Shown here: piece by piece, positions 35,641 through 45,351 of the stretch
Position numbering within the stretch: the first letter of the stretch is position 1
Layout of the letters: each line of letters opens with the position of its first letter
Assembly: GCF_003097615.1 (NCBI RefSeq)
Contig: NZ_QCZG01000010.1
Coordinates: forward strand, 28,597 to 92,596
Length of the DNA stretch: 64,000 nucleotides
From: Pueribacillus theae
GTDB taxonomy: Bacteria > Bacillota > Bacilli > Bacillales > UBA6769
Direction: 5' to 3'
Made by a program: the position numbers and the translations under genes
Notes under the pieces: generated by a model
The model's database searches: none
Told to the model about the DNA's origin: nothing
The model's input: the letters and a program-made list of their open reading frames with translations, nothing else

Positions 35641-36642
35641 TTATTTTCCGTCAACGACTTCCTTTAGTATTTGATACGAACGTTTTTGTTTATCAGGATT
35701 GAAAACATAAGAAACAGCCATGATTTCATCGACATGATACTTCTCTTGAAAGTTTGTCAGCTGTTTTCTGATCGAATCCTTACTCCCTAACAGCGTCACG
35801 CTCGACATCGATTGAGCAACTGCTTTTTCTTGCATACTCCAAAGCGCATCCATATTTAAAACCGGCGGGCTTAATGGTGTCTGTGAACCTCGAACAACAT
35901 TTAAGAAAAATTGCTGCATCGTTGTCGATTCAAATTCGGCCTCTTCATCACTTTCAGCTGCGATCACATTTAGGCATATTACCATGTACGGGGCATCCAA
36001 GTATTCAGATGGTTGAAATTTCTCACGGTAAATCGAAACGGCTTCCTCCATAAATCTTGGCGCAAAATGGGAAGCAAACACATAAGGCAAGCCTAATTTA
36101 GCTGCTAAATAAGCAGAATCGGTCGACGAACCGAGAATATAGATCGGGATATTTGTACCCACACCTGGATAGGCTTTCACATAACTTTGGTTTTCTTCAG
36201 GACCAAAATAGGTAAGCAATGAAAGTACATCTTCAGGAAATGTATAGACGGTGTCACTTTTTGACCGCCTTAGCGCACTTGCGGTCAACTGATCAGTACC
36301 TGGCGCCCGTCCTAAGCCCAAGTCCAAACGTCCGGGATAGATGGTGGCCATCGTTCCAAATTGTTCAGCAACTACTAAAGGGGAGTGGTTAGGCAACATG
36401 ATGCCACCAGAACCGACACGAATCTTATTAGTGTGTTCCAGCGTGTGCTTAATTAAAATGGGAGTAGCTGAACTTACTAATGTTGGCGTATTATGGTGCT
36501 CTGCTATCCAATATCTTGTATAGCCCATATTTTCAGTAGCTTGTGCCAAGTCGACCATGGCGTCTATCGCTTCTTTCGTCCCCTGTCCTTGGCGAATAGG
36601 GGCTAGATTTAAAACTGATACTGGAATATTTATATTTGTCAT
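35641..36642 (-). CDS. LLM-class flavin-dependent oxidoreductase (MsnO8 family)
   Basis: The 333-aa TIM-barrel protein has [18 protein letters not shown] at the N-terminus, then [40 protein letters not shown] and [15 protein letters not shown]. These are hallmarks of the luciferase-like group 1 MsnO8 family. It likely uses FMNH2 and oxygen on an unknown substrate. It is monocistronic downstream of the pheST leader, with its own AAAGAGGTAAGGAGCC ribosome site. Confidence 0.9.
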   Translation of the reverse strand: MTNINIPVSVLNLAPIRQGQGTKEAIDAMVDLAQATENMGYTRYWIAEHHNTPTLVSSATPILIKHTLEHTNKIRVGSGGIMLPNHSPLVVAEQFGTMATIYPGRLDLGLGRAPGTDQLTASALRRSKSDTVYTFPEDVLSLLTYFGPEENQSYVKAYPGVGTNIPIYILGSSTDSAYLAAKLGLPYVFASHFAPRFMEEAVSIYREKFQPSEYLDAPYMVICLNVIAAESDEEAEFESTTMQQFFLNVVRGSQTPLSPPVLNMDALWSMQEKAVAQSMSSVTLLGSKDSIRKQLTNFQEKYHVDEIMAVSYVFNPDKQKRSYQILKEVVDGK

Positions 36643-36779
36643 GGCTCCTTACCTCTTTTTCGATAAGGATTCATCTGTGGAACTCCCTATCTGTCAACGA
36701 GGACAATGAATGTTTCACAAATTTCGAAGCCACGGAAAGCGAACCAAACCCCACTCTATTTTGAATGGGGATCGTAAAT

Positions 36780-37490
36780 CTATTTATCAAAACTGCTTCT
36801 CCGATATGTGATAAAGCTAATGACTAGCGCAACGATGCACCAAACCAAAAGGATAAGCAGATTGTTGCCAATACTGCCAAAACTCCCACCTTCACTCATT
36901 GACAGCCATGCCTCATTGAATTGTTCACTTGGTAAATAATGTAGTATCTTCAGTAACGTCTCGTTTTCAATCATTGTTTTAAACATGGAACCCATACCAA
37001 AAATAAGCATAACTGGCATTCCAATAATCGATGTTTCCATTACTGTTCTTGATACTAACCCAAGAATCGTTCCAATCGAAATAAAGGTAACCAAATTCAA
37101 TAAAATAAGCAGCGAAAACAAAGAGATGGACTGAACGTTAAATTCAGAAAGAAAAATTGAACCTATAATAATCACTATCGTTACAGCCGCTGTTAACAAA
37201 CTTTTTCCAATTAGGATTTCAGTTGTACTTGCCGGAGAAAGCAATAATCCCCTTAATGTGTTCTTCTCTTTCTCTTCAGCCACCATCGCTGCTTGCACGA
37301 AACAGCCCGAAATAACTAAGGCTAAGCTTATTGGCAATGAATGAAGGAAACCGTCCTCTGTTCCTATCCGCCCCAACCATGCTGCAAAGATCAAAGGAAT
37401 GGCCATCGTAAATATAATATAAGAGTTTTTTAATAAGTCTTTCCAATCTTTTTGAAAAATGGCAAATACTCTCTTGAATGATAATGTCAT
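36780..37490 (-). CDS. ABC-2 type exporter permease
   Basis: The 236-aa protein has about six membrane segments in the ABC-2 order, with an N-terminal cytoplasmic start (FAIFQKDWKDLLKNSYIIF) and MVAEEKEKNTLRGLLLSP, the conserved motif between segments 2 and 3. It is the transmembrane half of the exporter with the ATPase gene it overlaps by 4 bp. The substrate is unknown; such pairs export lipids, drugs or Na+ (NatAB type). A CCCCATTC/GAGTGGGG hairpin follows the gene. Confidence 0.9.
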   Translation of the reverse strand: MTLSFKRVFAIFQKDWKDLLKNSYIIFTMAIPLIFAAWLGRIGTEDGFLHSLPISLALVISGCFVQAAMVAEEKEKNTLRGLLLSPASTTEILIGKSLLTAAVTIVIIIGSIFLSEFNVQSISLFSLLILLNLVTFISIGTILGLVSRTVMETSIIGMPVMLIFGMGSMFKTMIENETLLKILHYLPSEQFNEAWLSMSEGGSFGSIGNNLLILLVWCIVALVISFITYRRSSFDK

Positions 37491-38335
37491 GCTAATTCTC
37501 TCCCTGTTAATTTTATGAAAATATCTCCAAGTGTCGGTTCATTTGAATGAATGGATACCACTTCACCGTTTTTCATGTATTGATAAATTTCGTCTGCCCC
37601 TTTTGAATCTTTTTGGACGATAACTGTACGGTTTCCTTTTAATACGAGCGTTATTGTTGAATCACTGTACTGCATTCGTAAATTTTGCGGTGTATCAAGC
37701 AGCTTAATTTCTCCCTGATGTAAAAATGCCACGCGGTCGCAAAGTTTTTCCGCTTCTTGCATATCATGTGTCGTTAAAAAGATCGTCGTCCCTTCTTGAT
37801 TTAACCGTCTTAACCCTTCATGAATATGCATTGTATTAACTGGATCTAGCGCTGATGTAGGTTCATCTAAGAAAAGCAATTCCGGCTGATGCAACATTGC
37901 ACGGGCTAAAGTAACCCTTTGCTTCATCCCTTTAGATAATTTCTGGACGATTGTCTTTTTCTCATTCAGTAAATTAACCGATTCCAACACTTCATCCATT
38001 CGTTTTTCATTTACGCCATACAATTTACAAAAGAAGGAAAGATTATCATAAATTGTAAGCCTTTCGTAAAGACCGCTATTATCTGTCAAAATCCCAATCC
38101 GCTTCATATAAGTTGGATCTTTCAGCTTTGAAATTGGCTTCCCGAACACGGCAACCTCGCCGGTAGTATGCTGCAATTGAGAGGTTAAAAGTTTAATCGT
38201 TGTCGTTTTCCCCGAGCCGCTCGGACCTAAGAAACCGAACGTTTCACCTTTTTTTACAGTAAATGTTACGTTTTTTAACGCGATTTTGTTTTCAAACGAT
38301 TTGCCTAATTGCTTCACTTCAATGACGTTTTCCAT
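37487..38335 (-). CDS. ABC exporter ATP-binding protein
   Basis: The 282-aa ATPase has Walker [11 protein letters not shown]-loop ILTDNSGLYERLT, signature LSKGMKQR, Walker B LLFLDEPTSALDP and switch His TTHDMQEAE. A C-terminal extension of about 60 residues is typical of ABC-2 ATPases. It pairs with the overlapping permease. The motif GLYERLT and the following stretch recur in the degenerate ATPase domain of the regulator upstream, indicating common origin. Confidence 0.95.
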   Translation of the reverse strand: MENVIEVKQLGKSFENKIALKNVTFTVKKGETFGFLGPSGSGKTTTIKLLTSQLQHTTGEVAVFGKPISKLKDPTYMKRIGILTDNSGLYERLTIYDNLSFFCKLYGVNEKRMDEVLESVNLLNEKKTIVQKLSKGMKQRVTLARAMLHQPELLFLDEPTSALDPVNTMHIHEGLRRLNQEGTTIFLTTHDMQEAEKLCDRVAFLHQGEIKLLDTPQNLRMQYSDSTITLVLKGNRTVIVQKDSKGADEIYQYMKNGEVVSIHSNEPTLGDIFIKLTGRELA

Positions 38336-38511
38336 TTTTTAACTTCCTTTCACCAAGTTTTGGTTCGTTGTCGCTCGCTGATTTAAGAGTAACAACTCTT
38401 CTCATAGAACGCAGTAATATCAAGGTGAAAAGAGTATAAATAACGATGAATGAGTCATTTTTCCTGATGAATGGAGCAATGTTTCAGCTGAAAAACGGAA
38501 TGAAATTCGCG

Positions 38512-39580
38512 TTACATGCGGATAATCTCCTTCAGTTCATTCAATTTCCCTTTTGAGAGAGGAACCGAACTTTTTTTGGAATCATCCAAAATCAAACTGT
38601 AACTATTTCTCGTCCATGTAATCACTTCTCTTACTTTTTGCAAATTCACAATATAAGAGCGATGGGAACGGAAAAAACCGAAAGGATATAACCGATCGAA
38701 AAGCTGATTTAATGTATAAGAACACGGGAATACCTCGCCTTTAACATGTACATTCGATACGCCTTCGCTACTTTCGATAAAGTCAATCTCTGTCGGATCT
38801 AATAAAATAATTTTGTCATCGAATTTCACAGGGATTTTTTCAAAACGAAATTGTGCAAGATTGAGTGGTGGATCTTCTTCGTTTTCTTCATTCAAGGTCT
38901 TTTCTTCTTTGATCGTTTTTTCATGTTTTTCTTCTTGATTATCCTCATCTTCGACGATATCGATTTTTTTGAGCCCGTCTGCATTAAGCCTGTAAACATT
39001 GCTTGACATCATAATTGCATTCTCAAGATTGCCCGTCATAATCAACAAAGCCTTCCCTTGCTTTGTTAAGGTTGAAATGATGTTTTGAATGATAAAAATG
39101 CTTTCAATATCCACATTTTGGATAGGCTCTTCTAAAATGACAAGTGCAGGGTTTATGCAAAATGGCCCTTCCAATCTGAAGCCGCTTTTTTTCCGAGAAA
39201 GATAGCTTGTTAATTCTTACATTCTTTGTTAAACCAATGCTTTGAAGCCATTCGTTAACATCGACATTCACTTCAAACAGCCTTTTATATAAAGTTAAAT
39301 ATTCAAAAGGTGTTAACCGTTCATACAATCCTTCATTTAAACTTAAAATCCCGATTTGCTTACATATCCTCTTATATGACGTAAACTCTGATCCGGAAAT
39401 ATAAATCTGTCCTCCGGAAGCTTGGGTCTCCCCGATTAACATTTGAATCAACAGCTGGCTTACTTGGACGTTGCATTGAATTGCCGCAGATTCACCTTCT
39501 TTTATCTCTAAATCAAAGGGTGAAAATATTGTCGTATTGCCTATTCGCTTTTCCAGTTGCTTCAACAGTAATACGCTCAT
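38512..39580 (-). pseudogene. Degenerate ABC-ATPase / LytTR fusion regulator, frameshifted
   Basis: Two overlapping frames together encode about 355 residues. Frame one (39580-39104) is an ABC-ATPase-like domain with FSPFDLEIKEGESAAI, GLYERLTPFEYLTLYKRLF and LSFSEKKRLQIGRAILHKP. Frame two (from about 39174 to 38512) continues at PALVILEEPIQNVDIE, then an acidic linker and a LytTR DNA-binding domain (LLDPTEIDFIESSEGVSNV, FFRSHRSYIVNLQKV). One extra base in the CCC of CATAAACCCTGC near 39153 breaks the frame. The P-loop Gly-Lys-Thr is absent, so the ATPase half cannot bind ATP normally. It probably regulated the adjacent exporter. The frameshift may be a real mutation or a sequence error. Confidence 0.85.
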
Positions 39581-39608
39581 GTTCGAAACCTACTCCTATC
39601 TCACTTTA

Positions 39609-39646
39609 AAAATAGAATGGAGGAGAGACGCTTGCTTCTCTCCTCC
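39609..39646 (-). terminator. Terminator of the SpoU methyltransferase gene
   Basis: GGAGGAGAGA and TCTCTCCTCC form a 10-bp stem, followed on the minus strand by ATTCTATTTTT. Confidence 0.85.
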
Positions 39647-39657
39647 AAAAAGGGAAT

Positions 39658-40410
39658 TTAATTGCTGAGTCCGTACATTAAAATACCGGCAGCCACCGCA
39701 ACGTTAAGCGATTCAGCCTGTCCGAAAATCGGGATAGACACTTTCTCATCGCACATCGCGAGAAGTTGTTCTTGAACTCCCTCTCCTTCATTCCCAACAA
39801 GCAAGCCGAAAGAATCCGTTTTTTCAACAGAACGATAATCTCTCGCCCCTTTCAGTGCACTGCCGTATACCTTGACACTGTTGATTTTTAAGCCATTCAC
39901 AATTTCTTCAAGTATGTGTTGGTAAACAGGCATGTGAAAAAGCGAGCCTTGTGTTGCTCTTATCGTTTTTCCGTTGTACAAATCGGCGCATCCTTTGCCT
40001 AGAATGACAGCATCAAAACCTGCGCTGTCTGCTGTCCGTATCATCGTCCCAACGTTCCCGGGATCCTGTACGCGATCAATAAGTAAATATTTTCCCTGAT
40101 CATATGTTAACTTTTGTTGCTTTAGCATATCACATACCGCAATGACTCCTTGAGGAGTTTCTGTTTCGCTTATTTCTTTAAAAACGTTTTTTGAAACTCG
40201 TACAATCTCTTTTTCGTTTACGGTCCACTCTTTTGGAACTTCTTTCTCTTCATCTATAATGATTGTTTTTACAATTTTTTCTTTCAAAGCTTCCTCAATC
40301 AAATGATGGCCTTCAACTAAAAACAATCGCTCTTTTTCGCGTCCTTTTCTTGTGAGCAGCTTTTTCCATTTTTTTACACGGTCATTTTTCATTGACTCAA
40401 TCCACAACAA
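39658..40410 (-). CDS. SpoU/TrmH family RNA methyltransferase (YsgA-like)
   Basis: The 250-aa protein has an N-terminal substrate-binding part (FLVEGHHLIEEAL) and the SpoU knot motifs LIDRVQDPGNVGTMIRTADS, LLVGNEGEGV and IPIFGQAESLNVAVAAGILMY. It probably 2'-O-methylates rRNA or tRNA. I chose TTG at 40410: AGAGGTGA lies just upstream and the start then aligns with B. subtilis YsgA (L-L-W-I-E-S against M-K-Q-I-E-S). A GTG at 40419 is inside the ribosome site. In B. subtilis ysgA also lies between pheS and sspI. Confidence 0.92.
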   Translation of the reverse strand: MLWIESMKNDRVKKWKKLLTRKGREKERLFLVEGHHLIEEALKEKIVKTIIIDEEKEVPKEWTVNEKEIVRVSKNVFKEISETETPQGVIAVCDMLKQQKLTYDQGKYLLIDRVQDPGNVGTMIRTADSAGFDAVILGKGCADLYNGKTIRATQGSLFHMPVYQHILEEIVNGLKINSVKVYGSALKGARDYRSVEKTDSFGLLVGNEGEGVQEQLLAMCDEKVSIPIFGQAESLNVAVAAGILMYGLSN

Positions 40411-40512
40411 TGTTCTCACCTCTTCGTCAATTATAATGATTGTTTAGTACATATTCCATTCGTTTTATGTAGAAAATAGGTTTAAAGCACGTTCAAAAAG
40501 GAGGTTATGTAA

Positions 40513-40719
40513 ATGGACTTTAACTTGAGACAAGCGATACTGAACAATGTAAAAGGCAGCGACGAAGCCCAGCTTGAGCATACAATTGTGGATGCGATCC
40601 AAAGCGGTGAAGAAAAAATGCTTCCAGGGCTAGGGGTTTTATTTGAAGTGTTGTGGAAGAACTCTGATCAAAACGAACAAAGAGAGCTCCTTAAAAATAT
40701 GGCGGAGGGGCTGCAATAG
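40513..40719 (+). CDS. sspI: Small acid-soluble spore protein I
   Basis: The 68-aa protein matches B. subtilis SspI throughout ([38 protein letters not shown]). It is made in the forespore and packed in the dormant spore. AAAAAGGAGGTTATGTAA upstream is a strong ribosome site. A symmetrical terminator follows. Confidence 0.97.
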   Translation: MDFNLRQAILNNVKGSDEAQLEHTIVDAIQSGEEKMLPGLGVLFEVLWKNSDQNEQRELLKNMAEGLQ

Positions 40720-40730
40720 CAAATTTTAAG

Positions 40731-40755
40731 AGCATGGCAATTGCCATGCTCTTTC
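40731..40755. terminator. Bidirectional terminator between sspI and ysdC
   Basis: GAGCATGGCA and TGCCATGCTC form a near-perfect palindrome followed by TTT. It serves convergent genes. Confidence 0.82.
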
Positions 40756-40757
40756 CG

Positions 40758-41843
40758 TTAACCAAAAATAATTTCATTCACCTTTTCCCTGTCAAGGCGT
40801 TTAATCACTTCAACAATTAATTTCACAGCATTTTCAAAGTCATCACGGTGTAAAATTGCCGCATGTGTGTGAATGTAGCGTGTCGCAATGGTAATCGATA
40901 AAGCTGGGACGCCTTTTGCCGTTAAATGAATGCTTCCGGAATCAGTACCGCCTCCTGGAACGAAGTCCATTTGATACGGAATATTTTCTTTATCGGCAAC
41001 ATCTGTTACAAAATCTCTTAAATCTTTGTGCGCAACCATCGACGCGTCATACATAATGATTTGTGGGCCTTTTCCAATTTTGGAAAGCGCCTCTTTCGAG
41101 GTTACACCTGGCGTATCCCCAGCAATTCCTACATCGACCGCAAAACCGATATCAGGCTGTATGAAGTGAGTGGCTGTTTTTGCACCACGTAAGCCTACTT
41201 CCTCTTGAACTGTTCCCACACCATAGACTGTGTTTGGATGCTTCTCATTTTTTAGCTGGCGGAGCACTTCGATTGCGATCGCACATCCGATGCGATTGTC
41301 CCATGCTTTCGCCATTAGTACCTTTTCATTTTTCATGACAGTAAAATCACAAACGGGGACAACTGAATCTCCCGGGCGAACTCCAAATTCTTCAGCTTCT
41401 TTTTTGCTTGAAGCGCCAATGTCGATAAACATATCTTTTTTATCAACCGGTTTCTTACGCGCTTCTGGCGAAAGAATATGCGGCGGTTTCGATCCGATCA
41501 CACCAGGGATGTTCCCGTTTCTCGTCATAACAGTAACCCGCTGCGCTAACATGACTTGCTCCCACCAGCCGCCGACCGTTTGAAATTTTAAAAATCCATT
41601 GTCATCAATTTGAGTAACCATGAATCCAATTTCATCCAAATGGCCAGCAACCATAATTTTTGGGCCATCTTCTGTACCGTTTTTCTTGGCAATCAAACTT
41701 CCAAGATGATCCGTCATGATTTCATCCGCATACGGCGCAATATATTTGCGCACGACTTCACGCGGTTCCCGTTCATTTCCGGGAATCCCATTTGCATCCG
41801 TTAACTCCTTAAGCATTGACAGTGTTTCATCTAAATTTGACAT
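40758..41843 (-). CDS. M42 family aminopeptidase (YsdC-like)
   Basis: The 361-aa protein equals the length of B. subtilis YsdC and has [20 protein letters not shown], the metal-ligand motifs [19 protein letters not shown] and [10 protein letters not shown], and [18 protein letters not shown]. It is a di-metal, tetrahedral aminopeptidase of the glutamyl/leucyl type in the cytosol. I chose ATG at 41843 (AAGGAGGATTTATTAC upstream); the longer frame of 36 extra residues runs through low-complexity intergenic repeats. Confidence 0.94.
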   Translation of the reverse strand: MSNLDETLSMLKELTDANGIPGNEREPREVVRKYIAPYADEIMTDHLGSLIAKKNGTEDGPKIMVAGHLDEIGFMVTQIDDNGFLKFQTVGGWWEQVMLAQRVTVMTRNGNIPGVIGSKPPHILSPEARKKPVDKKDMFIDIGASSKKEAEEFGVRPGDSVVPVCDFTVMKNEKVLMAKAWDNRIGCAIAIEVLRQLKNEKHPNTVYGVGTVQEEVGLRGAKTATHFIQPDIGFAVDVGIAGDTPGVTSKEALSKIGKGPQIIMYDASMVAHKDLRDFVTDVADKENIPYQMDFVPGGGTDSGSIHLTAKGVPALSITIATRYIHTHAAILHRDDFENAVKLIVEVIKRLDREKVNEIIFG

Positions 41844-41887
41844 GTAATAAATCCTCCTTTTTTGAAATACAAAAAAATTGGTTTCTT

Positions 41888-41973
41888 CAAATCTGGCTTC
41901 TGGCTTCCGATACCTGACCTCTGTCAAATCACTAAATTTGCTCTTTCGCAAATTTACACAAATCTGGCTTCTG
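41888..41973. repeat. Short direct repeats before the M42 peptidase gene
   Basis: CAAATCTGGCTTCTG occurs exactly at 41888-41902 and 41959-41973. Degenerate copies of CTGACCTCTG and CTGGCCTCTGG surround them, making a small repetitive patch between the peptidase and dUTPase genes. Confidence 0.75.
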
Positions 41974-41989
41974 ACCTCTGGCCTCTGGA

Positions 41990-42490
41990 TCAGTACCCCT
42001 CATCCTGCCGCATATGATTGATTTTATTTTTTTCAAAATAAGCAGTTTGAATATCTGCTTCATGGAAGCCAAGCATTTTTCCGAGTGTTAAATACTCAGT
42101 AAACAGTTCTTCATAAGCATTGGACGAGTTATCCATGATTAAACTCGAAATACAACGGTTTACAACTAGAAATTGTTTAACCATACTAGTTTCATTCTGT
42201 TTATTTACAAATCGTTTATTCGGAATCGTCGTTTCCAGCCCAAGCGAAAGTCCAATGGATAAAATAAAGTGAATGCCGTCTACATATTCCTCTAGAATGA
42301 CAGATCGTTCAGCAGGCGGCTTTAAGCTCCAATATTTAAAGCAACGCGTTTCATTTGCTAATTCACCAACTTCCACTTGAAGGGCAAGCAATCGCTCTAA
42401 AAAATATGTACCCGTTAACTGATGCTCAACGATAATGCGTTCATCTAATTCACGCTGCATTGAAAAAAGTTTCTGCCAATCAATCTCCAT
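41990..42490 (-). CDS. Dimeric (type 2) dUTP diphosphatase-like protein
   Basis: The 166-aa all-alpha protein has [20 protein letters not shown] and [20 protein letters not shown], the two acidic motifs that bind magnesium in the MazG-like dimeric dUTPase family. It hydrolyses dUTP to dUMP, limiting uracil in DNA. It stands alone; a dispersed repeat lies just upstream. Gene names vary among genera, so none is given. Confidence 0.9.
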   Translation of the reverse strand: MEIDWQKLFSMQRELDERIIVEHQLTGTYFLERLLALQVEVGELANETRCFKYWSLKPPAERSVILEEYVDGIHFILSIGLSLGLETTIPNKRFVNKQNETSMVKQFLVVNRCISSLIMDNSSNAYEELFTEYLTLGKMLGFHEADIQTAYFEKNKINHMRQDEGY

Positions 42491-42528
42491 TTACTGTTCC
42501 CCCATTTACTTAAAGAGGTTGTTCAAAA

Positions 42529-42628
42529 AGTCCGGAGGCTCACAGGATGTGAGTCAGTTCAACGTTATCACAGGACATGGCCTGCCTTTAGTTGAAATAG
42601 GCTCTTTTTGTCCTCCTACTTGAACACG
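42529..42628. repeat. Dispersed repeat, short copy
   Basis: It begins TTGTTCAAAAAGTCCGG and ends GTCCTCCTACTTGAACAC, inverted relative to 20149-20439. A 22-base stretch (42578-42599) is an exact inverted copy of 20176-20197. It lacks the inner ~190 bp of the longer copy, suggesting that one has lost or gained an internal part. It lies in the dUTPase promoter region. Confidence 0.75.
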
Positions 42629-42701
42629 CATTAAAAAGAAAACCACATTTTTCTTTTATTATACAGGGAACAACTAGAGCTGCAAATGAAAAGACAGAAC
42701 A

Positions 42702-43844
42702 TTATTCTACAATTGGTTTTATGTTATTTAACTTTGAATTGACAAGATCAATATTGACCTTTACTTGCAAAGAATTTTCATCTAATTTTATTTCCCCTTT
42801 TTTTTCTATCTTTTTCCACGTTTTTAAATCCCTACGATATAATTTTTCCGATAGCCGATAAATATCTGCATCAATTTCAAGTGCTTTCTTATAAGTTTGC
42901 ATAATTTCTTTTTTTATATTTTTTTCTAACTCTTTTACTAAAAATTTTTGATCGATATCTTGCAGCACTTCGTTAATAATTCCTTTTGCGTTAACCGTTG
43001 CGTTAAAAATGACTTTTTCTCCTTTCTTAGTAATATCAAAGGAAACCTTCGGTTTAACGATAATGACTTCGGAAGCCGGCTTTCCGTCTTTATAAACCGA
43101 TACATTGTTTCGTTTCGAATCTCTTTGCATCCATCTTAACCCATTAATATCATCCCCGGTAATGAATCCATTAAAGTTGTTCGGTGTCGCAATCGCAACA
43201 CCGACAGATTCAATCATCTGCTTCGGTTCTTTCTCAGTTTCCCACGTATTGTCTGTAATCCCTACTGCCGGAATCATCCCGTTGTGACCCGGTTCGTGCA
43301 ATGAAATGAGAAGTTCACGTATACTTATGTCTTTAATTCGCGAACTTTGCTCATATGTGTTATCAATATCAGTCAACCTTGTAAAAATAGGCGACCCATC
43401 AAAAGCTGGCGACGCTTTCAAAAGACCTTCCAAGTCGTCTTTTGTAGAAAATATCCGTATGCGGTACCTTGTTTCACGATACCTGTCAATGAGATCAAGC
43501 GCATTTTTCATTAGATTTTGCTCAAGAGCCTCCTCCGTCAAAATAACAAAAGTGTCATGACCCCAATATAGCCTTCGTTGTGCAGACTTATAAATGTTAA
43601 AAACGGCGCTGTTAATATTGTCAGCGCTTGCACTCGCTATCGTTACTTGATCAGATTCTCCACTTGAACCACCTTCCGTATTTCCAAGAGTACCTAAATT
43701 AACAATCTGAATATAAACCGTCACCTTGTCATTTTTATAATCCACGCCAATGCCATGAACATAATCCATTCGATCCGCCTCTTCGAGATCCCAGCAGCCT
43801 GATAGTAAAAAAAGGAGGACGACCACGATTACGACACGTCTCAT
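42702..43844 (-). CDS. Ger(x)C family spore germination lipoprotein
   Basis: The protein has a signal peptide with lipobox LLSGC, then WDLEEADRMDYVHGIGVDYK, the hallmark of GerAC/GerKC proteins, and a C-terminal domain ending in KIEKKGEIKLDENSLQVKV. It is the lipid-anchored C subunit of a germinant receptor on the spore inner membrane. I chose ATG at 43844, just before the signal core; the longer frame to 43883 (13 residues more) overlaps the A-subunit gene further and lacks a clear ribosome site. Confidence 0.9.
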   Translation of the reverse strand: MRRVVIVVVLLFLLSGCWDLEEADRMDYVHGIGVDYKNDKVTVYIQIVNLGTLGNTEGGSSGESDQVTIASASADNINSAVFNIYKSAQRRLYWGHDTFVILTEEALEQNLMKNALDLIDRYRETRYRIRIFSTKDDLEGLLKASPAFDGSPIFTRLTDIDNTYEQSSRIKDISIRELLISLHEPGHNGMIPAVGITDNTWETEKEPKQMIESVGVAIATPNNFNGFITGDDINGLRWMQRDSKRNNVSVYKDGKPASEVIIVKPKVSFDITKKGEKVIFNATVNAKGIINEVLQDIDQKFLVKELEKNIKKEIMQTYKKALEIDADIYRLSEKLYRRDLKTWKKIEKKGEIKLDENSLQVKVNIDLVNSKLNNIKPIVE

Positions 43845-43854
43845 CAAATAGCTT

Positions 43855-45351
43855 TCAATCCTTTCTTGGCCTTCTCGTTCCATCTTTCGGCCCCATCATA
43901 CTCGGACGGGAAATATACTTCCGCTCAGGAATGCGAAAGATAACTTTCAGCAATTGCTTATAGTCAAAATTGCTCGGAACCGTTAAATACGGAACGCCGA
44001 ACGTTTGGATGTTCGCTGCATAAAGCACGATAAGAAAAAGGGAAATAAAGAAGCCGAACAACCCGAAAAATGAGGAGAAAACCATGACAAAAATCCTTAA
44101 AATCGATACAATGCCATGCAATGACATACTTACAAGCGTATAAGTGGCAACGAAGGAAGTGGCGATTAATACAATCATTAACGGACTTGCTAGACCCGCT
44201 CGAATCGCTGCATCTCCGATAATTAATCCGCCGACGACACTTAATGTTGACCCGATCGCAATCGGAAGCCTCAACCCTGCTTCCCTAAAAAATTCAAATA
44301 AAAGCAGCATAAAGAGCGCTTCCACAGGAGCTGGCAGAGGTACTCCTTTTCTTGCTTCGATAATCGTACCTAAAAAAACAATCGGAATTTGATTCTGATG
44401 ATAAGTGCTTAACGCTAGCCAAAAACCAGGAAGAAAAATCGCAATAACTAATCCTACCAATCGAATAACCCGTTCAAATGAATTAAATAGATAAATGTTC
44501 TCAGTATCTTCCGCTGTCTTTAATAGAAAAGCTAAATTTACCGGGCCGATTATAACATATTGCACCCCATCTACAAGAATAAGAAAACGGCCGTTTAAAA
44601 GGCTGTTTACCGCAAAATCTGGCCGGCCGCTATAGTGGAAGATTGGATAAAATGTGTATGTTTTGTCTTGTAATAGTTCTTTTAATTGTGTCCCGCTATA
44701 AATCCCATCCAGATCAATCCGGTTCAATCTGTGATCAATCTCTTGAATGATCTCTTTGTTCACAACGTCATCAAGATAGAGGACGGCGACTTGTGTTTGG
44801 GAACGTGTCCCAATTTCATATTTTTTTATAGCCAATGAATTTGTACGCAGGCGCTTGCGTATTAAAGCGATATTTGTCACGAGGTCTTCAATAAAGTCAT
44901 CCCGCGGCCCTTTAATCGAGACTTCTGTACTCGTTTCTTCCGGATTACGCTGAGGCCGTTTTGCAATATCGATTGAAAAAAGGAATTGTTCTTTATGAAA
45001 GAGGACGATGAGTCTTCCGGCAAAGACTTCTGCGATCATCTTTTTTTTGGAGCTAATTCGTTGGAGCCCCGGTACATAGAGCGACTTTTTTATATCATCC
45101 TCGGAAAGTAGTTTATTTTTTTTCTTATTGAAAAATAGCACAAACCTCTCAAAGATTACAGTATTTATAACTTCTGCATCAACTAAGCCTTCGCAAGTAA
45201 CAAACGTAACCGTATTTTCGTCAAATTCGAACGTTTGCAAGACCACATCGGGATTATTTTCAAATAATTTACGAATGGATTCTTCTGTTATATTTTCCTT
45301 ATCATTTTCTTCCTCATTTGTTTCGCCGGACGTTTTATGTTTCTTGAACAT
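43855..45351 (-). CDS. GerA family spore germination receptor A subunit
   Basis: The 498-aa protein has a large N-terminal cytosolic domain (DFIEDLVTNIALIRKRL, QVAVLYLDDVVNKEII, IDLDGIYSG), then about five membrane segments (FLALSTYHQNQIPIVFLG... LPAPVEALFMLLLFEFFREA, RLPIAIGSTLSVVGGLIIG). This is the GerAA/GerKA family. It forms an oligomeric ion channel of the germinant receptor. It overlaps the B-subunit gene by 17 bp. Confidence 0.95.
   Translation of the reverse strand: MFKKHKTSGETNEEENDKENITEESIRKLFENNPDVVLQTFEFDENTVTFVTCEGLVDAEVINTVIFERFVLFFNKKKNKLLSEDDIKKSLYVPGLQRISSKKKMIAEVFAGRLIVLFHKEQFLFSIDIAKRPQRNPEETSTEVSIKGPRDDFIEDLVTNIALIRKRLRTNSLAIKKYEIGTRSQTQVAVLYLDDVVNKEIIQEIDHRLNRIDLDGIYSGTQLKELLQDKTYTFYPIFHYSGRPDFAVNSLLNGRFLILVDGVQYVIIGPVNLAFLLKTAEDTENIYLFNSFERVIRLVGLVIAIFLPGFWLALSTYHQNQIPIVFLGTIIEARKGVPLPAPVEALFMLLLFEFFREAGLRLPIAIGSTLSVVGGLIIGDAAIRAGLASPLMIVLIATSFVATYTLVSMSLHGIVSILRIFVMVFSSFFGLFGFFISLFLIVLYAANIQTFGVPYLTVPSNFDYKQLLKVIFRIPERKYISRPSMMGPKDGTRRPRKD

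Noticed and set aside
41888..41973. CRISPR array
   Set aside because: Only two 15-base copies with irregular spacing and no cas genes.
42541..42560. Riboswitch before the dUTPase gene
   Set aside because: The structure is the dispersed repeat that also occurs at 20149-20439.
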